From Kingdonia uniflora (Eukaryota; Streptophyta; Magnoliopsida; Ranunculales; Circaeasteraceae), in contig JACGCM010002207.1 of assembly GCA_014058105.1 (NCBI GenBank), positions 682,001 through 746,000 on the forward strand: a stretch of DNA of 64,000 nt, given 5' to 3'. The notes under the pieces were generated by a model. The model had not been told where the DNA came from, did not search any database, and was given only the letters and a program-made list of their open reading frames with translations. Positions 33,036 to 44,979 of this stretch are shown here, in pieces (position 1 is the stretch's first letter; each line of letters begins with the position of its first letter). The translations under genes were made by a program, and so were the position numbers.

Positions 33036-34150
33036 GCCTTAAGAAAGATGGTTTAGATTGTGATCGTACCATTGTTGAAGAAGGGTTGGTTGAGCTCTGT
33101 GTAGGCGTGAGTAGTGATTGTGCTTCACCATCCAAAACTGGCAGATGACTTTCTTCATCATTGAAGACCACGGGTACTGGCTTTTTTGCATCTTTAACAT
33201 TCTATTTCTATGTATTTTCTTCATCAAAAATCACATCTTGACTAATGATGATTTTGTCAGTTGTAGGATGATAGAGTTTATAAGTTCTGAAACTATCATT
33301 ATAACTAAGAAAAACACATTTCTGACCTTTATCGTCTAGCTTTGTTCTCCGTTCTTTCGGAATATGGGCATATGCTATACGCCCAAAGATTCGCAAGTGC
33401 TCCACATTTGGTTTTCTGCCGTTCCATGCCTCCTTTGGTGTCATGTTCCTTAAAACTATGGTAGGATTCCTGTTAAGGATGTATATGCTCCATAAGACTA
33501 TTTATGGCCAATACCTTTTAGGAAGATTTGACATATGCAACATACTTTGCACCATATTTACAATAGTATGGCTCTTCCTCTCTGCTATGCCGTTTTACTG
33601 TGGTGTGTACGATGTTGTTAATTGTCTTTTGATTCTAAATTTTTTACAAAAATTTGAGTATTCGTAAGAATTGTATTCTCCATCACGATCCAAGCGAAGA
33701 ATCTTGATATACCTCCCTATTCCCTTCTCAACAAGGGCCTTGAATGCCTTGAAAACTAAAAAAACTTTAAATTTTTTTTGTAGAAAATATACCCATATTT
33801 TTTGGCTGTAATCGTCAATAAATGTAATAAAGTATTTCTCATTTCCATTAGATCGTGGATTAATCGGCCCACATATATCAGTATGGACCAGCTCCAGTGT
33901 TGATTTGGCTTTTCATGCTTTCCCTTTTAGAAATTACTCTCGGTGTTGTTTGCCAACAACACAACTTTCACATAATTGTGGAAGTCAACCAATCAGAGGG
34001 ATTCTTGTCACCATATTCTTCTGATGAAGAAGTTGTAGGCCATTGAAGCTAAAGTACCCAAAATGAAGATGCCATATCCAACCTTGATCTTTCACCATAC
34101 TTGAAAAACAATGAAGAACATCATGCGTGACGCTTAGCGGGAACATTCAG
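33036..34150 (-). pseudogene. Copia-1 integrase
   Basis: Minus-strand motifs are CESCVVGKQHRE (zinc region, about 33.95 kb), LELVHTDICGPINPRSNGN with the first catalytic aspartate, YFITFIDDYSQKIWVYFL, and LRLDRDGEYNS around the second aspartate. NGIAERKSHTIVNMVQSML carries the catalytic glutamate. The C-terminal frame 33444-33208 is intact: MTPKEAWNGRKPNVEHLRIF, KLDDKGQKCVFLSYNDS and KIIISQDVIFDEE. Several stops precede it. Confidence 0.9.
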
Positions 34151-34311
34151 TTTGGAGTCATATGTACTTGTGTAATTAGCAAGCTTCTCTTCGGATCTTC
34201 AATCCGACAGACTCCATTCTTGATGATAATCACATATCCCTTATCTTGAAGCTTCCCTACAATGAATAAATTACTCTTCAAGTTTGGGACATAGAAAACA
34301 CTTAAAATAGT

Positions 34312-34765
34312 CTAATAAATGTTATTTTTAGCCCAAATTTTGATATTGCATTTCCCCATCACAACAATTGTAAAGTTATCTCCAAATTTTGCCGAGGTGT
34401 GCGAAGAATCATCTATTTTGTGAAATATGGATTTTTCACCACACATGTTTATTTGATCCTGTGTCCAAGTACCATATGTTTTGACAAAAAATATTTTCGG
34501 TTCGAGATTCTTCTTTGGTTTTGCAAAGCAGAAGAAGAGAGACTTCATTTTTTTTTAAAATTAGAATTTTTGCCTCTTTCCTTATAAAAATTAGAACGAC
34601 ATTCAGAACAAAAGTGACCATACCTATTATACTTGTAATATTTGATATTTGACTTATCAAACGGTTTTGACTTTTGGCCGTCACTATGTTAATTGTCCCT
34701 TCCTCTGTCTCTTCTATGATAATTTGTGAATCAATTATCGCGGTTACCTCTTTCTCGACTTGCAT
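34312..34765 (-). pseudogene. Copia-1 gag end and protease
   Basis: The minus-strand frame 34765-34436 ends in NIWYLDTGSNKHVW, the Copia aspartic protease box (WYLDTGxSNHM). The adjacent frame continues FHKIDDSSHTSAKFGDNFTI and GKCNIKIWAKNN (34548-34312). The two overlap by a frameshift at the protease box. Confidence 0.85.
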
Positions 34766-35425
34766 CTTTTCCCTTTGTCACTTGATTGCTGATTGAGAGC
34801 TGAGATTATAGCGCTTCCTCCCCTGCTACATGTTTATTGATTCATTGCTCGTGAACCATCAATAAACTTATTAGTTCATCCATCGAGAGTTGATCAAGAT
34901 CTTTTGACTCCTCAATCAAACATACTACGTAATCAAATTTTGATGTCATTGACCAAAGAATCTTCTTGATTATCATAATGTCATCCATCTATTCTCCATT
35001 TGTTCTCATCTTGTTATAAATTTCCATGGTTCTGGAGATATACTCCAAAATAAACTCTGTTGGTTTCATACAAAGAATCTCGAAATCTACTCGAAGTGTC
35101 TGTAGATGTGCCCGCTTCACTTTGGCGATTCCTTGATATTTTTTTCATTACATCCCAAATATCTTTGGATGTCTCATAGGATCATCTCCAAGATGTTACG
35201 ATCAATAGCTTGAAATAAATAGTTTTTGACTTTTAAGTCTTTTAATCATAATTCCTCGATCTTGTGTATTTGAGCGGTCGTCATTTCTTCCGAATGGTTA
35301 GAAACACCAATTTCAACAAGGTGCCAATATTCCTTAGACCTCAAGAAGTTCTCCATAATTTAAATCCAATGGTAGAAGTGACCATCGAATTTAGGAATTG
35401 TCTCTTAAACATAATTCTCTGTCAT
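34766..35425 (-). pseudogene. Copia-1 gag
   Basis: The minus-strand start codon at 35425 (MTENYV) opens a frame with IPKFDGHFYHW, IMENFLRSKEYWHLVEIG and TTAQIHKIEEL, as in UBN2-type Copia gag. About a dozen stops are present, which makes this the most decayed part of Copia-1. Confidence 0.8.
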
Positions 35426-35550
35426 TTTTGTAAAGAATAGACAAAATCAATAACCTCGACCGAATGACCGATATCTCGACGGAATACTAAAAAAGGTTAT
35501 CTTTTTCTTCACATCATCACCTTCGAACTGTCGAGCCAGAGATCGTGCTC

Positions 35551-35562
35551 GCTCTGATACCA
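35551..35562 (-). other. Primer-binding site of Copia-1
   Basis: The minus strand reads TGGTATCAGAGC, the initiator tRNA-Met complement, two bases after the 5' LTR end at 35565. Confidence 0.92.
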
Positions 35563-35750
35563 GATGTTGAAAATAAAGTTCTAAGCTCTTAAGAAGTAAT
35601 TTTTATTGATTAAACTTGGGATGAGATAATTTGATTTCAACATATGGCAAGCCTTATAGAGGCATTACAAGAGAAACTTAAATTATCTAACTAAACTGTT
35701 AAACAAACAATGCCTCACTATTGTGTGATGACTAAAACTCTTCATACACT

Positions 35751-36582
35751 TAGAGGCGGAAGTTTGGGCAGTCGGGCCGGGTTCAGGCTAGGCTTCGATG
35801 GGCCGAGTTAAACTTTAGGCTGGTTCAGGCTGGGCTTAAATATTATTCTGGTTGGGCCGGGCCGAGTTGCCATCATATACATTTTTCCCGTGACTCGCCC
35901 ATGACTTTATTGGGCTGTGATCGGGCCGGATTCATTAGTCGGGATTGGTGGCTTCGGGCCCAAAACACATCTTCTCTTTAGCTCTCCCACTTTTATTTAT
36001 TTTACTGAATACCTCCATCCCTCTTCTCATGCATATACCATTTCTCTCCTCAAACATAGCCAAGTTCAATATAATTGTCTCAACCTACAAAACTGCATTA
36101 AGGTATAAGATTTATGAAGATGTTATAGTACAAATCTTTTCTCTCTTCAAGCATACCCAACCCAAACCCAGTGATTAAAAATTTGTAAAGGTTGATAATT
36201 TCAAGATTGGAATCGAGGGAAGATTGAGTTTGAGGAACATGATTATATTAGTTAGGGTATGAGATGAATTAAGCTTTGTAGTGGGAATTTAGTTTTGGAG
36301 GAGAAGCTATTATAAAAAATGTGATATGAGAGATGAAGGTGAAGATGAAAGAGTGGTAGATATGAGGGGGAAAATATTTATGAGTATGTCTTTTTTGGGC
36401 TCGGTCCGGACTCGGGATTTTTCAGGCTCGGGCTATTCGGGTCGAGCCTCAGGCCGGGCTTTGCCAAAAAGATACAGCCTGCCCATGTAATCCCTCAGGT
36501 CAGGCTAGGCCAGCCTATGAATGGTTTTAGGTCAGGTTGGACTGGGCCGGGCCATGGGCCTTGGCCCATACTACCAGCCCTA
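35751..36582 (+). mobile_element. Non-autonomous hAT element, 832 bp
   Basis: Identical 8-bp duplications CATACACT lie at 35743-35750 and 36583-36590. The left end is TAGAGGCGGAAGTTTGGGC. The reverse complement of the right end is TAGGGCTGGTAGTATGGGC, 14 of 19 matches. The subterminal 100-150 bp on both sides are rich in GGGCCGGGC/GGCTTCGGGC words and stand out from the AT-rich surroundings. No transposase frame is present. The orientation is arbitrary. Confidence 0.9.
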
Positions 36583-36699
36583 CATACACTATTACATGCC
36601 TTTATTGAGATTGACCAAACCCCAATTTAAGAGCGAAGTATTATTCATACTTACCACTATCAAGAGAATCAAAGAAAGGAGTATCTGACCGTCTAGAGA

Positions 36700-36895
36700 T
36701 AAGAAAGGGTGCCATATAGCTAAAGTATAGAAAAACTAATGGGTTCCCTATAGAATAGTTAAATCTTAAACAAGATAATTAGCAAAAGTACAAAAAAACA
36801 AAAGGGTGCCCTAAAGAATAGTTAAATGTTAAACAAGATAATTAGCCAAAGTGCAGAAAAACGAAAGGGTGCCCTATGTGGAAAGTTAAATCTTG
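36700..36895. repeat. Tandem repeat of about 63 bp, nearly three copies
   Basis: AATAGTTAAAT[C/G]TTAAACAAGATAATTAGC followed by AAAGGGTGCCCTA recurs with about 63-bp spacing, with a diverged first copy. It lies directly downstream of the stop codon of the unidentified minus-strand frame at 36909. Confidence 0.75.
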
Positions 36896-36908
36896 CACCA
36901 TCTAATTT

Positions 36909-36989
36909 CTAGTTTGTGTTTAATAATCGAGGCCTCTCAAACCACGGAGGTAATCGGCTCCTATAATGATCGGGTTTCAGCTGTACTAT
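36909..36989 (-). pseudogene. Unidentified protein, C-terminal piece cut off by LTR element F
   Basis: The minus-strand frame just left of element F reads IVQLKPDHYRSRLPPWFERP and ends LLNTN. It continues in phase the frame that stops at the other side of the insertion (NWDEAIDTIV at about 41.49 kb). I do not recognise the family. Confidence 0.5.
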
Positions 36990-39900
36990 TGTCACGACCC
37001 AGCCCGGGTCTGCCTCTATACTGCCTGGAGCATAGCAGAATATGAGGCCATGCGGCATACATGCACATCCGGCTGGTATGTACCGGCCATATTCACGGGC
37101 ACGACGCGCCAGTAGAATACTCCCACGGATGCTAGAGCGACATCTGAATAATCTTGGATACTCGTGAGGGGTCATCGAATATGTATTTGGTATAGGCAAT
37201 AACGCTGAAGGTTCCCTCAATAATCCCTAGAGCGTAATCTCTTGTGATGGGGAACGAGGTACGAATAACACACCTGTCCTGTAGCGGGTTAGGGTAGCTC
37301 AATATGCCGGGTTCTAGATATGGGACATGTATATCTTAAGGGGCGACGAGCCTGATTTGGTTACATAGTCCTTTTATAGGGGCGGTGTGTCTCGGTTAGC
37401 CCACGGGGTATAACGACGGCACAGCGGTGCCATATACAAGCCCTATCTGTAAAAGTGGCCTGCTTTGCGTGGCAATGTCTCCTGGCCTTCCCTAACCCAA
37501 GGAGAACTCATGAACATCCCTTATAGATAGCCCATGAGACGGGGTCCAAGATGACCAAGCTATAAAACACTTTTAGTCATGGGAAGGATTGGACCAAGGT
37601 TCTTCCTTATTATGGCCACTAAGTAAATAGTTAGTTTCCAAAAGGAAACGTTAAAACTAGAGACAAAGCGTACTGGCCCTTCTCGCCCCCTTAACCAATT
37701 CTGATTTTGACGAAACTTGGCGTGCAGCTATATTAATTTATAGAGAACATATATCCCAGGTTAGAACTCAAAATGGTCGGGTAGATTTTCCCGGCGTTCG
37801 GTAGTGTGTAATACCCTCCCGCACTTAAAATAATCTCGACGTCCTCGTTGAGAACCTTTCCTCAACACGGCCCTGCAAAGATTCAATCTTCTGCATCTTC
37901 AAGAAACTGAAAACTCTCCCACACTTAGTTCAGAGTACTATATTTTCTTCTGTACTAGCGGATACTGAACCCAACTGCTAGTCTCGATGCTGACAACTAT
38001 ATCTTCAGAACTAAACTTTGTTCTTCGGCCTTTCCAACTGAAGTGCGTGGTAACTGAACCTTCATTCAAACTCTAAAGTCTACCTTCTCTTCTGGATATT
38101 GTCCCCCGACCTTTAGTCTTCTGATAAATATATATAGGCGGTGCTTCCTAGCATCGTACCCTCTGAAATGCGTTGTATCCTACTGCAAAATGCCTTCTCC
38201 CCTGATACATATGGAATGTCACTCTATTCGACAAACCTAACATCTCCTCCTGATAGCCTGACGAGGATATTTGCAATCCTGCCTAAAAGATGTGCTCTCT
38301 TTAGAGTCACACCGGTGCGCTCTTCTTTCGAGTTGCACAATGCCTTTGTTTCTTGAGAATTCAATCTTCTGTGAATCTTGGCTTCAAATTATACTCTTCT
38401 TCTGGGAGTGGTAAGGAGCAAGTCTACTAAAATCTAGGGGTAACTCTCCCCATCTGCTACGGAACACATGCCGTGCTCTGAAACTGCCTGACTGCCCTGT
38501 TAACTTACCCTGCAAAGGTCTTCCAACTACGTTCTCCCTTCTTGCGGAACATCTGGGACACAACATCAAGATGCGGTACTCTAGCCTTACCAGTATAGAA
38601 CTAGACTGGTACTCATTGTTCACTTGGGTAAGGGAGGGTAGCTCCTAGAAGGTAGCATACTCTCAATAAGGCACGAACCACTTTGTCCTACCGCTAACAA
38701 AACCACCGTGGTAGCCCATCAAGGCGCAGGAACTCTAATTGAGCCTACCGCCAGCTAACCATCGGGGTTTACCATAAAGGTATCTTGTGTGAACTTAGAA
38801 AAAACCCATGAGACATCTCTTTGTGTAGCCACGTTCTGCTCTGCCACTTCGTAGTAGGCCATCATCTAACCAATTAAGCGATAGATAACATCTGCATCTA
38901 ACTTGGCTGCAGGAAGGGTGAACGCTGCTCCAGCATCACCAAGGTCTCTCAACTTTGAAGGACTCTAATTTGCCTCACTCTCCAAGGAGGGCATAATACG
39001 GGCATCTGCACTTGTCAAACTTTGGTGGTAATGACCCATACTAGAACCTGCGTACATCTACATCACAACTTACAACTCTTCCCACACTCAATAAGCTCGA
39101 CGTCCTCGTCGAGAACAAAGCTTTGACTTATAACTGACTGGTTGCTGAAGCGTTTCTCCATATCTTTATCCCTACTCGAACCTGAGTACTTAAGGAATTC
39201 GGGAACATAATACTGTCACTGCACCTATCGCCCTGAGCTCGTTGGCTTTCCACTTCCAACAACTATCAAACTCGCAGAGATCAACCTTCACACTATCACA
39301 ATCATCTTTAAACTGAAGCGTAGCCATTCTCTGTCTCTAAACTACCTTCTACAAATGTAACCAACTCTGAACAGTCACTGGGATATGGTCTTCTAAAGAT
39401 ACTCCATCAATTCAAACAAAGAACGAGGCGCGGGAACTTGGATCCCTACCGCCAACCACCATGTGATAAGGAATTGGGAACTAACATACAATTTTGCTCA
39501 GGATCTTTCATCCTAGAGCATTTATCCATCTGAGATCATGTCTGAGGTAACCCGCACAACTGATTGTAGCTCAACTCTATTCTGGGACAACCACGTAACT
39601 TACTGCGATTCGTAAATGTTAGTCTTTACCAATTTGTGAGCTTCAAACGACCCAGGACCATCTTGTGGAACCACATAGATTAACTCGTCTAGAGCACTCG
39701 AACGCTGATAAACCTGAAACTTAACTACGGAGCCAGAGAATAAACATCACTCGGCAACTTGTCTTCTTTGAGTAAGCAGAGCAATGTCCTGTACAACTGC
39801 GGGACCAACTGCGGACAAGCGACAACCCAACTTGGGGGTTATAGTTCAAGTTGTGTAACCAAGAGAAACTCTGCCCTCGATGTCTACCTGACAAAATCAC

Positions 39901-41478
39901 TGTGTACAAACTTGGGACCCAAACCATGTCTTCATCTCTACTTCATGTCGCTTCAATTATGGCTCATGACGTTCACCTTCGAAAGGTCCCTGTGGCCAAC
40001 TCAGGACAATCAAAACAAGTATCAACCAGGATTCTTCAATCTTTTGTAGACACTAAGGAATTCCAACCATCCCAAGCTTCGCGGCTTCTGCACGAAAGTA
40101 CTCGGCACAGAATGCTGACCATATCGATCTTTGCTAAGGGGCATCGTCCCTGATCATAACTGTTACTAAACTTCGCAGTATGTATGCGGACCAAATGCAA
40201 ATAACAACCTGCTAGATCGCCCTAGTAATATACTTCATAGAGCATCTACTATACTGACCAGCCTTTTTGAGACAACCAACTATATCGAACATTGTATCCA
40301 ACTTAAATATTAATCCTTTATCTTAGCGTCATTGTCCAAAGCACACTTAACTTGAGCAATCTAGCGCTCAGATATGGAGCCTTTCTCTCACTTCTAATAT
40401 CAACTGACATGTAGGCAACCCACTCTACAAGCATTCACAACAATTCTTGGATCATCCGTACAGAGCAACTTCGGCTATGAGGATAGCAACTGTTAATAAG
40501 GTATCTCGTATTTCCAACTCGGGAACCATCACTCAGATCTACTATACCAAGATCTGATAAAATGGCTCAACTCTGACCAGCTCTGAGGGACGTAGGCACA
40601 ACCCATCTGCGCTCTGACAAGAAAAGACCCAACAAGCCTTGCTCTGACACCATCTGTCATGGTCCAGCCCAGGTCTGCCTCTACAGTACCCGGAGCACAG
40701 CGGAATACAAGGCCGTGTGACATATATGCATATCCGACCGATATGTACCAGCCATCTTCACGGGTACGATGGGTCAGTGGAATAATCCCACGGATGCTAG
40801 AGTGACATTCAGATAATCATGGATACTCGTGAGGGGTCATCGAATATGTATTTGGTATAGGCAACAATGCTGAAGGTTCCCTTAATTATCCTTACAGTAT
40901 AATCTTTCGTGATGGGGTATGAGGTACGGATGGCACACCTGTCCTGTAGTGGATCAGGGTAGCTCAATATGCTGGGTTCCAGATATGGGACATGTATATC
41001 TCAAGGGGCGACAAGCTTGGACTGGTTACATAGTCCTTTTATAGGGGCGGTGCGTCTCGGTTAGCCCGCAGGGTATAACGACAACATATTGGTGCCATAT
41101 ACAAGCCCTATCTGTTAAAGCGGCCCGTATTGCGAAACAATGTCTCCTGGCCTTCCCTAAGCCAATGAGAACTCATGACCATCCCTTATAGATAGCCTAT
41201 GAGCCGGGGTCCAAGTTGACCAAACAATAAAACACTTTTAGTCATGGGGAGGATTGAATCAAGGTTCCTCCTTAATATAGCCACTAAGTAAATAGTTAGT
41301 TTCCAAAAGGAAACGTTAAAACTGGAGACGAAGCGTACTGGCCCTTCTCGCTCCCTTAACCAATTCCAATTTCGACAAAACTTGGCATTCAGCTATATTA
41401 AGTCATAAAGAACATATATCCAAGGTAAGAACTCAAAACACTTGGGTAGATTTTCCCAGCGTTCGGTAGGGCGTCACA
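36990..41478 (-). mobile_element. LTR element F, non-coding (LARD-like), 4.49 kb
   Basis: Two LTRs of exactly 824 bp (36990-37813 and 40655-41478) start TGTCACGACC or TGTCATGGTCC and end GGGCGTCACA or its mutated form. The minus orientation follows from a PBS at 40641-40652 (TGGTGTCAGAGC) and a purine run next to the left LTR (37814-37826, AAGTGCGGGAGGG on the minus strand). The flanks ACTAT and AGTAT are probably a TSD with one change. The 2.84-kb interior has no gag or pol. It contains repeated phrases such as CTCGACGTCCTCGT.GAGAAC at 37.84 and 39.10 kb. It therefore depends on another element's proteins. Confidence 0.88.
37814..40654 (-). other. Interior of LTR element F, no coding capacity recognised
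   Basis: The longest frames are under 105 codons and match nothing I know. The composition is more balanced than in the neighbouring elements. The phrase TCTCGACGTCCTCG occurs near both 37.85 and 39.10 kb. Confidence 0.6.
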
Positions 41479-41483
41479 AGTAT

Positions 41484-41851
41484 ACTATTGTATCAATAGC
41501 CTCATCCCAGTTGGTTATTTCCGACAGTTTTACACCCTTAGGAAATACAAATCTATTCAAGGCAAAATAGTCTCCCATTTCATTATTTAGCAAGATTTTG
41601 AGTATCAATCATGCTATACGAGTAAATATCTCCTTGTTATATTTTTCAAAGCTATGCTCATAGATAAATTTCATTGAGTTCTGCTTTAGAACCCTCAAGG
41701 TTGATGGTATTATCAAAACGTATGGCATGTTTACAGTCTTAGGTTTATCATAGCCATTTTTTGGTACTCTCCCTCTTGTTTCTTGGCATATATTTAAAAA
41801 TCCTTTGTTTTTTATTGGAAAAATGCTAGGCATTGCAGCTTGCAAGCCCAT
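41484..41851 (-). pseudogene. Unidentified protein, main piece
   Basis: The minus-strand frame from 41851 starts MGLQAAMPSIFPIKNKGFLN, then KTVNMPYVLIIPSTLRVLKQ and KYNKEIFTRIA. After one TGA (explained by CGA to TGA) it continues ILLNNEMGDYFALNRFVFPK and LSEITNWDEAIDTIV up to the element F insertion site. Together with 36909-36989 this makes about 155 codons with a single stop, unusually well kept for this window. The family is unknown. It could be a DNA transposon or captured gene end. It lies inside the block inserted in the Copia-1 LTR. Confidence 0.5.
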
Positions 41852-41859
41852 TTTGGTCT

Positions 41860-42240
41860 CAATCGGTCAACAAATTGGCAAGGAACAATCCACGGTAGTG
41901 AGGCAGAAATTGGCTCCCCCTTTTGGGTAGTGGTGAGAAGCGGCTTTATATCATGTGGATATGTCCCTTGCCATTTTATTGACTGGGACAATCCACGGCG
42001 TACCTCACCTTATCGGGGAGAAAAAAAATAAACAACTCCTTGGCTAGCGGCTAAGTAAGCGACTTTACCCGCATGGATTTGTCCTTCGCCTTGTATGGGC
42101 AAGGAACAATCCACGACAGCAAGTTGGCTAGCTGCGAGAAGTGGCTTTACCCGTGTGGATATGTCCCTTGCCTTATAGGCAAGGAACAATCCATGGCAAC
42201 AAGGCGAGGGAGAAATTGGCTCCTTCTTTAGGTTAGTAGT
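41860..42240. repeat. Cluster of inverted repeats around GGCAAGGAACAATCC
   Basis: GGCAAGGAACAATCCA occurs at about 41877, 42100 and 42180, with a partial copy near 41988. The opposing arm GGATATGTCCCTTGCC or a variant occurs at about 41958, 42075 and 42149. Adjacent arms form hairpins with short loops, for example GTCCCTTGCCTTATAGGCAAGGAAC at 42.16-42.19 kb. Each unit also carries GAGAAGTGGCTTTACCC. The cluster lies just upstream of the unidentified minus-strand ORF start. Confidence 0.8.
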
Positions 42241-42343
42241 GAATAACAACTTTAATGGCTTGTTTTGTAGTCTGTGTGGCTTGTGACTTGTATGTGTGGC
42301 TTTTAGGGTTAGTGACAGGCTAGGGGGTATAGGTGGGCAATGG

Positions 42344-43024
42344 CGTTAGGAATTAGGGTAGCTCATCCTAATCCCTCGCTCAAGAGCAATAAATGGAAAC
42401 GCCAATCGAGATATTAAATGAAATCAAAACATAACAATTTACTCGGATGAGGGAAGTGGAAAGCCCTTATGAATGAAAAACTACTCCCCGCGAACAATCT
42501 ACTATGATCAAACAGGCTACACATGATCTTCTCCAAGCTTCTCATGCTTTGTAATGGAGTCTCTCAAATCCTAGCTCTCTAGAATTAAACTCATAGAAAA
42601 AGATAGGCTAACAAATAACCTAAGTACCATTTATATACTTGGAGGAATAATTACAAACATAACAGATCTCAAGGTAAACTCAACGTCCCAGAAGAACTTC
42701 TAAAACTAGTATACGCACATCTCGTTCAAACGACTTCGACGATACAGGGAATCCAGCCCTAGAAACATACAACTTATTTGAACGACATCCAGTCTCCTTT
42801 GAACGACTTCTACCATCCAAGTTTCCAACACAAAAAACTTTCAACTCGTTCGAACGACATCTAAGCTCGTTCAAACGACTTTAACAATTCGAGTTCACCT
42901 TTAACAATATCTCACTTGAAATCGAATCCCGTAACCCATCTTCAGATCTCCAAATGAATTATTCGCACTACCCAGACCTTCAACCCCTTGAAGACCCCCT
43001 TACTAAATTTCATAATCTTTAGCA
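42344..43024 (-). mobile_element. 3' LTR of Copia-E
   Basis: It is collinear with 46510-47210. It contains several copies of the palindromic word CGTTCGAACGAC or close variants (about 42.71-42.89 kb). Confidence 0.85.
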
Positions 43025-43159
43025 AATCTCCCACTTGAAATTTAAAATGTGAGGTTCCTGTAACTTTACCCATCTTCGAAGTAATCACACTCGTAACTGT
43101 GTCAAACCAAACTCTTCGCGCCAAAAGCTACCATACCACACAAAACCATGCGATAAATG

Positions 43160-43187
43160 ATATATATATATATATATATATATATAA
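43160..43187. repeat. (TA)n microsatellite
   Basis: An uninterrupted TA dinucleotide run of about 13-14 units. Confidence 0.95.
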
Positions 43188-44900
43188 CCAAAAAATCAAG
43201 AACATCCCCTTGCAAACTTTCAAAGTCGCACTGTACTTATGCCTTTGCAATTAATGATGTAATTAACCATTATCATCTCGATACCCAAGAAGCTTTGGTA
43301 TAACACCATAAATTTGAAGCCATCACAAGTGAACACAACCCTGCAAGCTGAACAAGAATCACTCCATAGCTATGAGCTACAACTGAGTCTTCTTCGAATA
43401 CATAATATTCATTATCAACGTCTCACTGCTCCTACTTCATGAGAAAACTCTAGTCTTATATAAACAATGACATACATTAGCAAGCAAATCTTCAATGAGT
43501 TTAGACATACCTCGATCTATACTCATATCGCATTCCATAGCCAAACAAATACATGTCTCAAGCCCAAAGTAACGAAAAATGGTGCGCTTCCAAATAATAC
43601 TCCAACCAATCTCAATGTCCTATGTTAATAACAACTTCTGCTTAACATTCTTCCTGTTGTACTATACCATATTCCAAGGATTAGATAATCCATCGGTCCA
43701 ACCCTTTATTGAGATAACCATTCCTACGACTCTTCAATCTCACCCATACAAGAACTTACATACACAACTAGCATATCATCCATACTCTAAGAACGGATGA
43801 TCCATGACTTTTTAAAACTCATAACATCAACAATGGTCTCTGGGGTATTTCATAAATCCACCAATGATATAAACATATCCAATATTGAACCCCATCGTTT
43901 CGGTGTATATCTTGAACATGCATATGAGTTCTTATGTATGAGTCTCTATAATGCAACTTCACCCGGTAACTATGTATCCATATTGTTGACTTACATACCC
44001 ATCTTCAATAAGATTAATCATGAAGAATTTTTTATTTCGTATCAAGAATCATTCAATCCAGAAAAACAAAGCCACCACAATACAACTAGCTTCACAACTG
44101 GTGAACCAACAAATATCTTGACATAAACACTTGTTTCTTCTTGAAAGTATTTTACCACAAGTTTCACCTTGAACGACTTAAACAAACTTGTTCTCATTCA
44201 ACTTTAAACAATCTTGTGAAGTAAAGAATTTTACCATCGGTCATAGGATTATATCCTATACCCGATGTGACGATTGAGATCTCATCACATCGTCATCCAT
44301 GACAAGCTCCCACTTGTCCGTGACCTCACCTTGTAAAGCTACCTTGTAGTCATCACCAATACTGGCTAGCCACAAATAATGTCGAGAGTAATGATAACGG
44401 CTGCAGGTCTCGAAACCTTGGTTTTTCCTTTTATTGTAATCGGAGGAGTATACAGACCTTTTCAACCAATGGTTCCAACACTATCTCTGTAGAGATTTTT
44501 ACATACTCATATGACCCCGATAAATCTACTTTTCCGGTCAACTTATCCATATCTTCGCAAAACACATCATCATTGGATATCATATCAATAAGTTAGATAA
44601 TTTTCTGATTCTTCGCATTACAAGATTGGTCAACAAAATCATCATAAACTTATCTAATGAGCATGCACAAACTAAACATATAATCTAGTAATGATCTACT
44701 ACCAGAGTAGACAAAAGAAGTATAAATAATTACCTCCTTTTTCGTCTAAGATCCAATGCATACCAAGACTCTATATCAACCGCTAAAACTAATGAATCCG
44801 CCCCAAACTGCTTTGACAACTCGATAAAATATTTCATACTTTGCGCCCTTTCAGTAATCTCACAGACCATACTTTCAGCCATACCAAAATTTTATAGTAT
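43188..44900. other. Decayed 3' half of Copia-E
   Basis: I could not recover RT or RNase H motifs in any frame. Plus-strand frames at 43579-44126 are open by chance and match nothing. Confidence 0.4.
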
Positions 44901-44979
44901 TATTAGGATCTTCTCAAGCCTTTCAATCCCAATAAATGCTTTATCTATAACAAACTCATCATAGCAAAATTAATCACCA

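Noticed and set aside
36909..37220. A 103-codon minus-strand frame covering the left LTR of element F
   Set aside because: It is a chance read-through from LTR sequence into the unidentified C-terminal piece. Only the part outside the LTR (36909-36989) was kept.
43579..44126. Plus-strand frames in the Copia-E interior
   Set aside because: They match nothing and lie antisense to the element. They have no TATA or homologue like the Tat antisense genes, so chance openness is more likely.
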